A stretch of DNA of 45,261 bases from Syntrophaceae bacterium (GCA_013388675.1 JACAEW010000020.1:1-45261), one strand, 5' to 3'. Counted from the first letter of the stretch, positions 27,175 to 35,453 are shown. Program-made: numbers and translations. Notes: generated by a model from the letters alone, not told the origin.

Positions 27175-28276
27175 TGCGCGGGACCTCCTCACCGGACCAT
27201 TGGGGGGAGAGGCGCCTTTTCAGAAAAGCGGAGAAGAGCTGATCCACGGTCTTCACCGCTTTCTCCATCAGGTAAATTCTTTCCAGCAGGCGTCCCCCCC
27301 TGTCGGTTTCCTCCTCTTCCTCGATCCCCTCGGGCAGACGAAGGGTTTGGAATTGGAAGGAATCCCCCTTCAGGGTGAATTCGAATTTCTCCGTTCCCAC
27401 CCCAAGCTGGATCCGGGCCTCCTTCACCTTTTTCCCTTCCAGGATAGCGGCCTTTCCTTCTTTAAGGCCCGCGTGGAGCCCCTGGCAGACGATGCTCTCC
27501 GAGTATTCACCCCCTCCGGACTCGAGGGCCAGCCGGCGAGCGAAGGAAACCTCCAAATCGCCCGCCCCGGGAACCTGGACCGCCCCACCCCGTTCTTCGC
27601 TTTTAAACCAGAGCCAGGTCAGAAATTCCCTGCCCAGGAGAGGAGGGCCTGCTTTGCCCTGCTCCGGTGTTTGAGGATTCAGGAATACCCCGTCTTTCAG
27701 GGAGACCAACCTTTCGGCAAGGGAGCGGTCCACATGCTTGGCGTCCCAGGGTACCAGGGGGGTAAGGGTGAGGTCGAAGCATTTCTTGAACAGCTTTTCA
27801 AACTCCTCGGCGGCCTTGAGGGACAAAGACCCAAAAGTCACCCAGCCTTGGGCGAGAGACCAGCAGACATCGAAAAAGGAGGGAACGGGGTAAATTTTGT
27901 TTACCAGTTCCAGATGAATGCGCTCCTTGAGCTCCTCCTTTTCTCCTTTCGAAAGAAATTTCTTCGTTTTCCCGGATAGCGCTTTTTTCTCCGCTTCGAG
28001 GTACTTGATTTTCATCAGGGAGGGGGGGACTTTCTTTTGATCCAGCCGGAAAGAAAAGGCCAGGTAATCTCCTATGGAGTAATTGGAAAATTCGAACTGG
28101 GTGTCGAGAAGGTTTTCCAGGCTCGTCCATCCGAGGGACTTTTCCTCGCTTCCCAAAGAGAGTTCGCGGAAGGCGAATCTCTTGATCTGGCGGTGAGAAA
28201 AATCCTGAAAATGCCCGGGAAGAGGATCCTGGACCCGGTAGCGGGAAAACGTGAGCGTTCCTTTCAATAATCCCAT
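27152..28276 (-). CDS. rdgC: RdgC-like recombination-associated protein
   Basis: 374 residues from ATG 28276 with GGAGA upstream (an open frame reaches 28306). I recognise the RdgC-type layout seen in deltaproteobacteria: an N-terminal half with FSFRLDQKKVPPSLMKIKYLEAE, a central SFFDVCWSLAQGWVTFGSLS and KLFKKCFDLTLTPLVPW, and an acidic/helical C-terminus. E. coli RdgC (about 300 residues) is a ring-shaped dimer that binds double-stranded DNA and restrains RecA. The protein here is longer by about 70 residues. Alone on its strand and convergent with tupC. Confidence 0.75.
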   Translation of the reverse strand: MGLLKGTLTFSRYRVQDPLPGHFQDFSHRQIKRFAFRELSLGSEEKSLGWTSLENLLDTQFEFSNYSIGDYLAFSFRLDQKKVPPSLMKIKYLEAEKKALSGKTKKFLSKGEKEELKERIHLELVNKIYPVPSFFDVCWSLAQGWVTFGSLSLKAAEEFEKLFKKCFDLTLTPLVPWDAKHVDRSLAERLVSLKDGVFLNPQTPEQGKAGPPLLGREFLTWLWFKSEERGGAVQVPGAGDLEVSFARRLALESGGGEYSESIVCQGLHAGLKEGKAAILEGKKVKEARIQLGVGTEKFEFTLKGDSFQFQTLRLPEGIEEEEETDRGGRLLERIYLMEKAVKTVDQLFSAFLKRRLSPQWSGEEVPRIKKWLGK

Positions 28277-28400
28277 CTTTTCTCTCCTGCAAATCGTGAT
28301 TGCCAAGACTCAATCAGCCAAGATGGAAAAGTATATTGTGACCCCATTCGGGGAATCAAGAAGAAAGTTTCATGAATTCCGCATTGGTCTTGTTTGTTCC

Positions 28401-28430
28401 TTGACAAAACGAATAGGTGTTCGTTATGCT
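28401..28430 (+). promoter_or_regulatory. Promoter of the lipoprotein pair
   Basis: A perfect TTGACA (28401-28406), an 18-base spacer and TATGCT (28425-28430). Transcription should start near 28437, about 55-75 bases before the lipoprotein start codons. Confidence 0.6.
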
Positions 28431-28492
28431 TGGGTCAATCGCTGCAAGGCCCCATGGGGAGGGGAAAACAAAATTTTTTATTCCAGAGCAGA

Positions 28493-29071
28493 ATGAGGGC
28501 TGCGTCCATTATGGAAAAAAGCAAAAACGGGGTTCAAGCCTTTCGATGGCTGATGATCTTTTTGATGATCCTATTCGTCGCTTCCTCCTGCGCCACCAAG
28601 CGATACTGGGGGCCGAGCATGGGGCGTTCCGCCGACTCCCAATCCACTCCGGCGGATGCGCTGCTAAAAGCCCTGAAAGCAGCCTCCTTCGAGGCTTATA
28701 AGGGGAAATCGCTGTGGATTGACGTGTACACCCTGACCGACCGGACCGGAGAGGAGAGCGCGGAGGAAAGATTCCTCCGATCCTGGATGGCCGAGACGGC
28801 GGTTTCCCGGGGATGTCGTATGGCCCGGTCCAGGGCCGAGGCGGACATTTTGCTGGATGTGAAAGCCAGGGTCTTCGGAGTTCACCAGACGCGGCGCGAT
28901 TTCATTCCCCTGATTTACATGGAATCCACTCAGGGAATCGTGGATTTGCATCTCACGTTCTATGAGCGGGAATCGGGAAAGATCCTCCAAACGGAGGATT
29001 TAAAGGGAGAAGCCCGGTACCTGGAGTATTACATCCTCTATATGATCGGTCCCTTCAAGTCGATCGAGTAA
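28493..29071 (+). CDS. Putative lipoprotein, first of a related pair
   Basis: About 192 residues from ATG 28493 (ATG 28511 is the alternative and gives a neater signal peptide). A hydrophobic stretch WLMIFLMILFVASSC ends in a lipoprotein-type cysteine followed by ATKRYWGP. The mature part is soluble and mixed alpha/beta. The block QTRRDFIPLIY ... YERESGK ... YMIGPF recurs in the next gene as ATRRDLSYRNIPLYY ... KDGEGK ... RIFGPF, so the two are diverged duplicates. It would be anchored in the envelope by its lipid. No family is recognised; outer-membrane assembly or secretion accessory roles are possible but unproven. Confidence 0.75.
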   Translation: MRAASIMEKSKNGVQAFRWLMIFLMILFVASSCATKRYWGPSMGRSADSQSTPADALLKALKAASFEAYKGKSLWIDVYTLTDRTGEESAEERFLRSWMAETAVSRGCRMARSRAEADILLDVKARVFGVHQTRRDFIPLIYMESTQGIVDLHLTFYERESGKILQTEDLKGEARYLEYYILYMIGPFKSIE

Positions 29072-29080
29072 AACGGGAAT

Positions 29081-29608
29081 ATGGCCAGCCGTGTTCTTCC
29101 CCTACTCGTGTTTCTTCTTTCCTCCTGCGCCACGGTGGACTATCTGCCGCCCGAGCAGGGCACATCCGCCGAACTGCAGGCGGTCCTGGCTCAATCCCTG
29201 GAGCGGAACCTGAGAGAGGTCGGGTTTGATCCTGCGGGCAAAACGTTGGATATACAGGTTCGGGCCCTGGGAGGGCACCAGACGCCTCAAGGCCTGGAGA
29301 GTTATGTGAAGAGCCTCTTCCAGGAATGGGCGGTGAAAAAAGGAGGAAAAGTAGGCTCCGGTGAATGGAGGATGGAGGTCTTTCTCCCCGTGCTCGGGAC
29401 TACCGCTACGCGAAGGGATTTGAGCTACCGGAACATTCCCCTCTATTACAGCGAGCGGTTTCGGGCGAGCGGCCAGCTAGTGGTAGTAGTGAAAGATGGG
29501 GAAGGAAAAACAGCCGGAATCTGGCAGGCAGGGAAGGAGGGTGACCTTGCCGATATTTACCTGATGAGAATTTTCGGCCCCTTTGATGTTCCTTTAGGAA
29601 AACGATGA
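29081..29608 (+). CDS. Putative lipoprotein, second of a related pair
   Basis: 175 residues with a short signal peptide ending in LLSSC (lipobox, Cys 16). The body shares the RRD...PLYY and GPF blocks with the preceding protein but has an extra N-terminal segment (LAQSLERNLREVGFDPAGK) that looks like a helix-strand unit. It lies nine bases downstream of the first gene and must be co-transcribed. Envelope location is predicted; the partner and function are unknown. The ribosome-binding site is weak, suggesting coupling to the upstream gene. Confidence 0.78.
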   Translation: MASRVLPLLVFLLSSCATVDYLPPEQGTSAELQAVLAQSLERNLREVGFDPAGKTLDIQVRALGGHQTPQGLESYVKSLFQEWAVKKGGKVGSGEWRMEVFLPVLGTTATRRDLSYRNIPLYYSERFRASGQLVVVVKDGEGKTAGIWQAGKEGDLADIYLMRIFGPFDVPLGKR

Positions 29609-29693
29609 TCTCCCTGGCCTTTTTGGACGCTTATCGCCTCATTCTTACAAACCTGTTGGCAAGAATAAAATATACAGGTCCCAAGGCCGGGGC

Positions 29694-29717
29694 AGGGGCG
29701 GATCGCGAACCGCCCCT
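29694..29717. repeat. Short palindrome, family B-like
   Basis: AGGGGCGG-ATCGCGAA-CCGCCCCT: 8-base G/C arms with a nearly self-complementary centre. Position between the lipoproteins and the convergent BKACE gene would allow it to work as a terminator. The surrounding 29609-29883 contains no supported gene. Confidence 0.55.
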
Positions 29718-29883
29718 AAGGATTCTGACCGCAGGCCCTCTTTTTCCACGCAGGATTGCGAAAAAGGCCCAGAGACTTACCGCGTCGTTCACCCAAATAT
29801 GTCGGAAAAGGGAGAAGATCGATTTACAAGGCTCCCTGGCCATATTTCCCAGGCCCGACCTCGGAAAAAACCTTCCCGGAAAT

Positions 29884-30756
29884 TCAGCCTTTTAGCGCCA
29901 GAATCTGCCGTGCCTCTTTGGGCGTCGCCACCTCGCGATCCAAAAGATTGGCGATCTCAACGACTTTTTTCACCATCTCGGCGTTGGTCTGGGCCAATAC
30001 CCCCTTCTTGATGTAGAGGTTGTCTTCGAATCCCACCCGGGCGTGCCCGCCGTTGATGATGGAAGCCGCGGCCATGGGGAAATGCTGGGGGCCGATGGCG
30101 AAGGCATACCATAAACAGCCGCGGGGAAGGTTATTGCGCATATAAACCATGTTTTCCGTGGTCGCTTCGATCCCCCAGGGGATGCCAAGGCAAAGTTGGA
30201 AGAGAGGGGGGTCCTCGATCAATCCTTGGCGGATCAAGTGGTGGCCGATGCGAATGTGGCCGAGGTCAAAGACTTCCAGCTCCGGCTTGGTCCCCGCCTC
30301 CTGAATCATCTTGGCCATCTTCTCCACCACGGACACCAGATTGATGAAGGCGTAGGGGCCAAAATTCAAAGACCCGATATCCAGCGAGCAGAGTTCGGGC
30401 TTGAGTTTCACCACATGCTCCACTCTCTCCTCGGGGCTCTTCAAACCGGAAGTATCCCAGGGATTTCCCATGGCCTTGGGATTGTAGTAAAGTCGTCCTC
30501 CCGAACCGGTGGAGAGATTAATCACCATGTCGCACTGGTCGCGGATCCGGTCGAAGACTTCCTTGTAGAGCTCAAATTTCATCGAGGGCTGGTGGGTGAT
30601 CGGATCCCGGACGTGAATGTGGCAGACCGATGCCCCGGCCCGACAGGCCTCAATGGCACTGTCCGCGATCTCCTGGGGCGTCATGGGCGGATGAGGGGTC
30701 TTCTCCCGGGTCGTGATTCCTCCGATGATCGCAACCGTAATGATCAGCTTGTCCAT
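29884..30756 (-). CDS. BKACE-family enzyme (3-keto-5-aminohexanoate cleavage-like, DUF849)
   Basis: 290 residues from ATG 30756 with GGAGGGAGAG upstream. The zinc site HIHVRD (His 46, His 48) and the C-terminal GGHARVGFEDNLY are diagnostic of beta-keto acid cleavage enzymes. Kce itself condenses 3-keto-5-aminohexanoate with acetyl-CoA in lysine fermentation, and other members accept different beta-keto acids. No other lysine-fermentation genes lie nearby, so the substrate is open. A separate strong promoter (30812-30840) drives it alone. Confidence 0.92.
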   Translation of the reverse strand: MDKLIITVAIIGGITTREKTPHPPMTPQEIADSAIEACRAGASVCHIHVRDPITHQPSMKFELYKEVFDRIRDQCDMVINLSTGSGGRLYYNPKAMGNPWDTSGLKSPEERVEHVVKLKPELCSLDIGSLNFGPYAFINLVSVVEKMAKMIQEAGTKPELEVFDLGHIRIGHHLIRQGLIEDPPLFQLCLGIPWGIEATTENMVYMRNNLPRGCLWYAFAIGPQHFPMAAASIINGGHARVGFEDNLYIKKGVLAQTNAEMVKKVVEIANLLDREVATPKEARQILALKG

Positions 30757-30811
30757 ATCTCTCCCTCCGAGATCGATAAGGTGCCGCCCGGCCTTGCGAA
30801 ACGGCTGTTCT

Positions 30812-30840
30812 TCTATAGAACAAATAAACCTTGATGTCAA
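30812..30840 (-). promoter_or_regulatory. Promoter of the BKACE gene
   Basis: On the minus strand TTGACA (30840-30835), a 17-base spacer, then TATAGA (30817-30812). The -10 lies in the palindrome TTCTATAGAA (30811-30820), which might also be an operator. The leader is about 50 bases. Confidence 0.7.
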
Positions 30841-30909
30841 AGGAATTTCCGCACGGCTGGCTCTTTGGGTTCGTTATCCAAAAATGCAGTCCCTTCTCCA
30901 TGTTGAGGC

Positions 30910-33297
30910 CTATTCGTTTGGGCGGGGCTTGCTCCGGACCCACCATAAGACCCAAACCAGAAAGCCGACGGCCGATAAGAAAAACCCTGCCTTCAGAGAG
31001 TCGGGGGAAAAAAAGATGCTCAACAAATGGTTTCCTCCAGGAATGGAAAATCCCTGGAGAACATAGTTGGCGGGGAAAGCGCCTCCGGCTTTTCGGCCGT
31101 CGATGGAAATCTTCCAATTCGGGTCGAAGGAATTGGCGACCACGATAAGACGGGGTTCGGAAGATTGAACCTGGAGAAGAATCTCACTCGAGGCGTACTT
31201 GAGGACCTGAAAATTGGGGGGGGATTCCCCGTATTCGATCCTTTGCCCCGCACGTTCGCGATCTTCCAAAATCGTCAAATCGCGGGGATCGAAACCTTCT
31301 TGAGTGGCCAAAGCCAAGGCCTCTCCGGAAGTTCCCACAAACTGGATTCTTTTGGGGAAATAAACCCGTGGGATAAATTCATGGCTTTGGTAGACGGTCA
31401 AGCCCTCGGAAGAGATCCAACGCTGCAAAGGGGAGTTTTGGATCGCCGTAGTGGATGGGAGAATAACGTATAGGACATTCAAGAGTTTCCAGGGGCTGTT
31501 ATATTGGGCCACCCGGGCATAGGTTTGAAGTCTTTCCTCCGGAATTCCCTGGGCCCGGTTGATGAACCGGTTATATCGGTCCGCAACGTTTCCCACATAA
31601 CCCTCGACGGACTCGATCTTCGAGAGCATGAAGGTATTGGGGGATAAAGATGGAGCCATGACCCGAAAGAGGTTTTTCTCTTGGGAAAGGGTTTCCACAA
31701 TTTCCCTGGGAGGTTGAATTTCCCGAATCGGAAAGGAGACATAATACTTCGCCCCAAAGAGGAACGAATCGGCGAGAATCCCGGACAGCAGCAGCCATTT
31801 CGCCGCCGGGAGGTCTTCCAGCTTTTTGCTTGCGGAGAAGCCAAAATATAGAGCAATTCCCAGGGCCAACAGCCCCGTCAGCGCGATCGATTCACGGGCG
31901 GTTTTTTGGGCTAATCCGAATCCTTTTTCATCCTTCAAAATCGACCTTTCAATCGTCTCGCCCCGGTCGTACCTCCACTGCACGAAGGAATTCCATGTTC
32001 TGGAATCGGAAAGAATCCAGAAAAAAAGAATCGAAAACAAGGCCAGGGCCAGAGAAATGCCCATTCCCGTTTTGAATATTTTCTTGAGAGGAGGAAGGGC
32101 TTTATTGGCCCTTCCTTCCTGCTTGCTGAAGAGAAGCTCAAAACCAAAAGCCGCAAGGGTGCTCAGGCTGAAAACAACGATGGTGATATATTTTGAATTT
32201 CCCCGAAATTTATCGAAGAGGGGAACAAATTTATACAAAAGGTAAAACAAAGGAGTGTGTCCTCCCAGCGCCAGGAGAGAAAAGAAAACCGCGGCGGCAA
32301 GAAAGCAAACCTTCCGCGGATGTTTGGAAAAAAAGGCCCCCAGGCCGGCGAATACCAGAGGAATGACCCCTAGGTAAGCGGTCATCTCCCAGAGGTTGTT
32401 TCTCCCCCAGTAAGGGGTGCGGGCGTGGTCGCCGAATAAAGAAGGATACAGCAGGGTAAGAAAGTTTTCCGGAGCATAGGAAAATTGGGAGCAGAATTCA
32501 TAGGTCATCCGCTGGCGGAAGGAATTCTGCGCAAAATCCCAGGCGGGCAAAAGATGCGCCGAGGCAAGAAGGATTCCCAACGAAAGGGACGCGATCAATG
32601 CCAGGGTCCTTTTCGTCTTCCTCCCTGTCCCTTTCCCTGCCGCAATGGTCCACATAGAATAAAAGAGGAAGAAAATGGAAAAATATAGCAGAGATTGAGC
32701 ATGCCCGGACAGGATCAAACAAGCATAAACCAAGCTTAGAAGAAGCAGGGGTCGCACCCCTCCTCGGGTAAGGAATTTCTCCCAGAAGAGGAGAAAAAGA
32801 GGCGCCAGGGCCAAAGCGGGGTAATTCGGGAGGTGGCCCGGATAGATTCTAAGGATCGGTACGGAGGAGATGGCAAAGATGAGACTTCCCAAGAATGAGG
32901 ATTCTTTGGTCAACCCAAGCTCCCGGAGATAGAAAAAAAGCGCCAATGCCAAAAGTAGCGAGTGAGCATAAAAATACCAATTGATAGCGGTTTCAGGGCT
33001 TAAAAAGCTGAAAAGCCAGGTGGGAGGATACAACAGGGCGGGTTGCCCTTCACCGTGGAAATTTGTGCCGCTCAATATATAGGGATTCCATAGGGGGAAT
33101 CGGCCATTCCTAAATTCTTCGTGGATGAAGGACCGGTATGCGTAAAACTGTTGGGCCACATCCCCTGCCCGGTAGGAAAGGACCTTTCCTCCGCCAGAGG
33201 AAAGAACGGAAACGAATGGAAGGGAAACTAAACCAACGAGCAGGAGGATCAGGCAGGATGTCACCCTCTTTGTAGTGGGTGCAAAAAGATGATTCAT
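30910..33297 (-). CDS. YfhO-family integral membrane protein (GT-C-like)
   Basis: About 795 residues from ATG 33297 (AGGAG at good spacing; the open frame extends to 33405). A first loop with RAGDVAQQFYAYR and FPLWNPYILSGTNF is the family signature, followed by about a dozen transmembrane helices and a roughly 300-residue extracytoplasmic C-terminal part with a last helix (AGFFLSAVGFLVWVLWW). YfhO proteins are thought to be GT-C-type glycosyltransferases using lipid-linked sugars, for example on teichoic acids in Gram-positives. It is divergent from the Tyr-Xaa-Ser repeat operon, 558 bases away, so a functional link with that locus is possible but not shown. Confidence 0.85.
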   Translation of the reverse strand: MNHLFAPTTKRVTSCLILLLVGLVSLPFVSVLSSGGGKVLSYRAGDVAQQFYAYRSFIHEEFRNGRFPLWNPYILSGTNFHGEGQPALLYPPTWLFSFLSPETAINWYFYAHSLLLALALFFYLRELGLTKESSFLGSLIFAISSVPILRIYPGHLPNYPALALAPLFLLFWEKFLTRGGVRPLLLLSLVYACLILSGHAQSLLYFSIFFLFYSMWTIAAGKGTGRKTKRTLALIASLSLGILLASAHLLPAWDFAQNSFRQRMTYEFCSQFSYAPENFLTLLYPSLFGDHARTPYWGRNNLWEMTAYLGVIPLVFAGLGAFFSKHPRKVCFLAAAVFFSLLALGGHTPLFYLLYKFVPLFDKFRGNSKYITIVVFSLSTLAAFGFELLFSKQEGRANKALPPLKKIFKTGMGISLALALFSILFFWILSDSRTWNSFVQWRYDRGETIERSILKDEKGFGLAQKTARESIALTGLLALGIALYFGFSASKKLEDLPAAKWLLLSGILADSFLFGAKYYVSFPIREIQPPREIVETLSQEKNLFRVMAPSLSPNTFMLSKIESVEGYVGNVADRYNRFINRAQGIPEERLQTYARVAQYNSPWKLLNVLYVILPSTTAIQNSPLQRWISSEGLTVYQSHEFIPRVYFPKRIQFVGTSGEALALATQEGFDPRDLTILEDRERAGQRIEYGESPPNFQVLKYASSEILLQVQSSEPRLIVVANSFDPNWKISIDGRKAGGAFPANYVLQGFSIPGGNHLLSIFFSPDSLKAGFFLSAVGFLVWVLWWVRSKPRPNE

Positions 33298-33769
33298 AAG
33301 ACTCCTGGCAGGCGCGGAACTTGCATGGACTTTCCTGGCCGAACTAAAAAATAGCCCCGATACGGGAAAATAACTTTTTCTTGACCATCTTGCAGGGGTT
33401 CGCAAAAGCCGGAATTCCCTCCCAGGTTGAAGCCCAGAAATACTCGATTTTCCTGGACTTCTGGTTCCGGGGGGATTATGGAAAGGGAATGAGCAACGCT
33501 TTTCACGCTATTATCGGTTCGGCTTTAAGGGAATTCTTCCATCGCCCAAGGAAAATAAGAGCAGTCAATTTTCTAACATATTTGGCCAAGACGAACAATC
33601 ATTTTCTCTGGACAAGTTTCGACGAATCCCCGGGGGAATAGCGGAGAGAGAATCTTTTTAAGCGATGGCAGATTCGATCCGATAACCAAGAGGAACCCTA
33701 AAAAGGGTTACAGGCAAGAAGGGAAATTCTGGTCACGGTTCAAAAAAATCTTCTTTGGATAGTTTTCGC
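33298..33769. other. Divergent intergenic region upstream of the repeat-protein operon
   Basis: No supported gene. It includes a small hairpin CCCG-ATA-CGGG near 33355, the inverted repeat AACCCT-AAAA-AGGGTT at 33694-33709 (74 bases before the promoter, a possible operator) and A/T-rich runs. Open frame 33381-33641 has no ribosome-binding site and no recognisable domain. Confidence 0.5.
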
Positions 33770-33798
33770 TTGACATTCTTTACCCCTTTTTGTAAATT
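33770..33798 (+). promoter_or_regulatory. Promoter of the Tyr-Xaa-Ser repeat operon
   Basis: Perfect TTGACA (33770-33775), exactly 17 bases, then TAAATT (33793-33798). The start point would be near 33805, giving a leader of about 50 bases that ends in AAGGAGGT, a full Shine-Dalgarno six bases before the ATG at 33856. The combination predicts strong expression of the first gene. Confidence 0.75.
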
Positions 33799-33855
33799 TT
33801 AACACCTTCGATCGGTTGCCCAGGAAATGAAATATAAATTGGAAGGAGGTTGGCT

Positions 33856-34332
33856 ATGGGTTTCGAGGCGAAGAGGCCCGGCAATGAAGCGGAGAAACCT
33901 TTCATTACTCGGCGGGAAGCCCTGGAGAGGATGGCCAAACTCGGTTTTGTAATCTCGGTCCCTTCCATCATCGTGACCAACTGCGGAGGTGGTGGGGGAG
34001 GGGGGAGCAGCGCCTACTCAAGCGCCTATGCGAGCGGCTATTCCAGCGGGTATAGCAGCACTTATCCGAGCGGCTATACCAGCGGTTATACCAGCGGTTA
34101 TACCAGTGTTTATCCTAGCGGCTATACCAGCGGATATACGAGCGCATATACAAGCGCGTATACAAGCGCCTACTCAAGCGCCTATGCGAGCGGCTACTCC
34201 AGCGGGTATAGCAGCCTATACGGCAGTGGATATTACAGCCAATACTGCAGCGGAAGCGGGAGCATTTACTACTACAGTTATTATTGCTCCTACCGGTATA
34301 GCAGCTATAGCAGCAGGTACTACAGCGGCTAA
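33856..34332 (+). CDS. Tyr-Xaa-Ser repeat protein, putative modified-peptide precursor with Tat-like leader
   Basis: 158 residues. Residues 1-16 are hydrophilic. ITRREALERMAKLG (17-30) with twin Arg 19/20 and the hydrophobic FVISVPSIIV (31-40) resemble a Tat signal, followed by VTNC43 (a weak lipobox) and seven glycines (44-50). Residues 53-132 are twenty uninterrupted tetrapeptides of pattern x-Y-x-S (GYTS, AYSS, GYSS, VYPS and variants). Then come GSGS and a Tyr/Ser-rich tail (137-158) with Cys 144. Tyrosine makes up 31 of 158 residues. It is the first gene of an operon with three radical SAM enzymes. Start: ATG 33856 rather than the TTG two codons earlier because of AAGGAGGT. No natural family is recognised; substrate status for the radical SAM enzymes is inference from context and repeat design. 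Confidence 0.88.
   Translation: MGFEAKRPGNEAEKPFITRREALERMAKLGFVISVPSIIVTNCGGGGGGGSSAYSSAYASGYSSGYSSTYPSGYTSGYTSGYTSVYPSGYTSGYTSAYTSAYTSAYSSAYASGYSSGYSSLYGSGYYSQYCSGSGSIYYYSYYCSYRYSSYSSRYYSG
34012..34251 (+). repeat. 12-bp tandem repeat tract encoding twenty xYxS units
   Basis: The 240 bases are twenty consecutive in-frame 12-mers of the type GSN-TAY-NNN-AGC. The final serine is AGC in nearly every unit. Within the tract a 48-base block at 34012-34059 recurs at 34168-34215, exactly 156 bases (13 units) later, with a single silent C/T change. That is a trace of recent unit duplication. Confidence 0.9.
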
Positions 34333-34364
34333 CCGCCGAAAGCCGTCTCCGCTTCCAGCCCCGC

Positions 34365-34410
34365 GTCCTCAAATATGTTGAGAGGAAAGAATTTCAGCAT
34401 ATTTGAGGAC
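34365..34410 (+). repeat. Long perfect inverted repeat between precursor and first maturase
   Basis: GTCCTCAAATATG (34365-34377) and CATATTTGAGGAC (34398-34410) are perfectly complementary. As RNA the stem continues inward for about five more pairs including G-U, leaving a loop of about ten bases. No U-tract follows, so it is probably not a full terminator. It may stop 3' exonucleases or part of the polymerases so that precursor mRNA exceeds maturase mRNA. Confidence 0.8.
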
Positions 34411-34445
34411 TCTCTTATTGGATCTGCCGCCGATCAGGATAGCCC

Positions 34446-35453
34446 ATGCCCAATATTTTGCTCACCCAACGCTGCGTTCGTTCTTGCCCCTATTGTTTTG
34501 CCGAAAAGCATATGTCGGAATCCTCGCCCGATGACATCCTGTCATGGGAGAACCTGATTTATCTGGCGGATTTTTTGCAAGCTGCGGGGGAACGCAGATT
34601 CCCCATTCTGGGGGGGGAGCCCAGTCTTCATCCCAGCTTCAATGACATGATTGTCTATCTGCTGGAGAGAAATTTTGACGTTCATGTTTTTACCAGCGGG
34701 GTCATGTCCGACCGGGTGCTGGAGGAGGCGGCCTCTCTGTTCAACCATCTTCCCTTCGAGCGGATGTCCTTCATATGCAACCTCAATGATCCGTCCCAAA
34801 CCCGAACCCCACTGTCCGAGCTGGAGAGTGTCAAGCGGTTCCTGAAGACCTTTGGGAATCGGACGGTCCCGGGGTTCAACATCTACCGGACGGATTTTGA
34901 ACTGGATTTTCTTTTCCAGGCGATCAATGAATTCGGGATGCACCGGAACATCCGTCTGGGGCTGGCTCATCCGATTCTGGGCAAGAAAAACCTTTTCATC
35001 CGGCTGAAGGATATCGAGGCGGTCATCGACCGTCTCTTTTCCTACATTCCTTTGTTCGAGCGGCTGCGGGTCAAGCCCGGTTTGGATTGCGGTTTTCCCC
35101 TGTGCCGCTTCAAAGACGACCAGCTGGCCTGGCTGCTCCGCAACACGGGAGGAAGATACGATTTTGGCTGCGGGCCGGTGCTGGACATTGGGCCCGATAT
35201 GACCGTGTGGCCCTGCTTTCCCCTCTCCTCCTTTCAAAAGAGGTCGGTATTCGAGTTCAATACGCTAAAGGAAATCTACGATTTCTATGGGGACATCCAT
35301 GAAAAAATCAAGGTAGAAGCGGGGGGAATTTTTTTCGAATGCGACGGCTGTGTGTTTCGCGAAGAACGCCTGTGCAAAGGGGGCTGCGTCGCCCATAGTC
35401 TGGGGCATTTCCAAGAGGAGGCCCGCCTGCGCTATCCGGAGGTTTACCTTTGA
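34446..35453 (+). CDS. Radical SAM protein with SPASM-like tail (first maturase)
   Basis: 335 residues. The radical SAM motif CVRSCPYC (Cys 10, 14, 17) is intact, followed by the SAM-binding LGGEPSLHP. The C-terminal third has additional cysteines (CGFPLC, FGCGP, VWPCFP, ECDGCVFREERLCKGGC) in an arrangement typical of SPASM or twitch auxiliary clusters. It would use SAM-derived radicals to modify a peptide in the cytoplasm, and the upstream repeat protein is the likely target. The start has AGGA eight bases upstream. The stop overlaps the next gene start. It is not closely related to the two tandem radical SAM genes further down. Confidence 0.9.
   Translation: MPNILLTQRCVRSCPYCFAEKHMSESSPDDILSWENLIYLADFLQAAGERRFPILGGEPSLHPSFNDMIVYLLERNFDVHVFTSGVMSDRVLEEAASLFNHLPFERMSFICNLNDPSQTRTPLSELESVKRFLKTFGNRTVPGFNIYRTDFELDFLFQAINEFGMHRNIRLGLAHPILGKKNLFIRLKDIEAVIDRLFSYIPLFERLRVKPGLDCGFPLCRFKDDQLAWLLRNTGGRYDFGCGPVLDIGPDMTVWPCFPLSSFQKRSVFEFNTLKEIYDFYGDIHEKIKVEAGGIFFECDGCVFREERLCKGGCVAHSLGHFQEEARLRYPEVYL

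Noticed and set aside
28493-29608. Assignment of the lipoproteins to a named secretion or LPS-transport family
   Set aside because: Only a lipobox and mutual similarity are visible; naming a family would be a guess.
33381-33641. 86-residue protein upstream of the repeat operon
   Set aside because: No ribosome-binding site or domain; it overlaps the probable promoter region of the divergent YfhO gene.
34012-34251. CRISPR-like tandem array
   Set aside because: Units are contiguous 12-mers without spacers and fully in frame with a protein; no cas genes are near.
33989-34381. Overlapping proteins in the other frame (33989-34381 plus) and on the minus strand (34115-34372)
   Set aside because: They are translations of the same 12-bp repeat in wrong frames (Ala/Ile/Pro-rich, or Arg/Tyr-rich) with no ribosome-binding site.
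34365-34410. Rho-independent terminator after the precursor
   Set aside because: The stem is strong, but no run of T follows the right arm, and the downstream genes have no promoter of their own that I can see.
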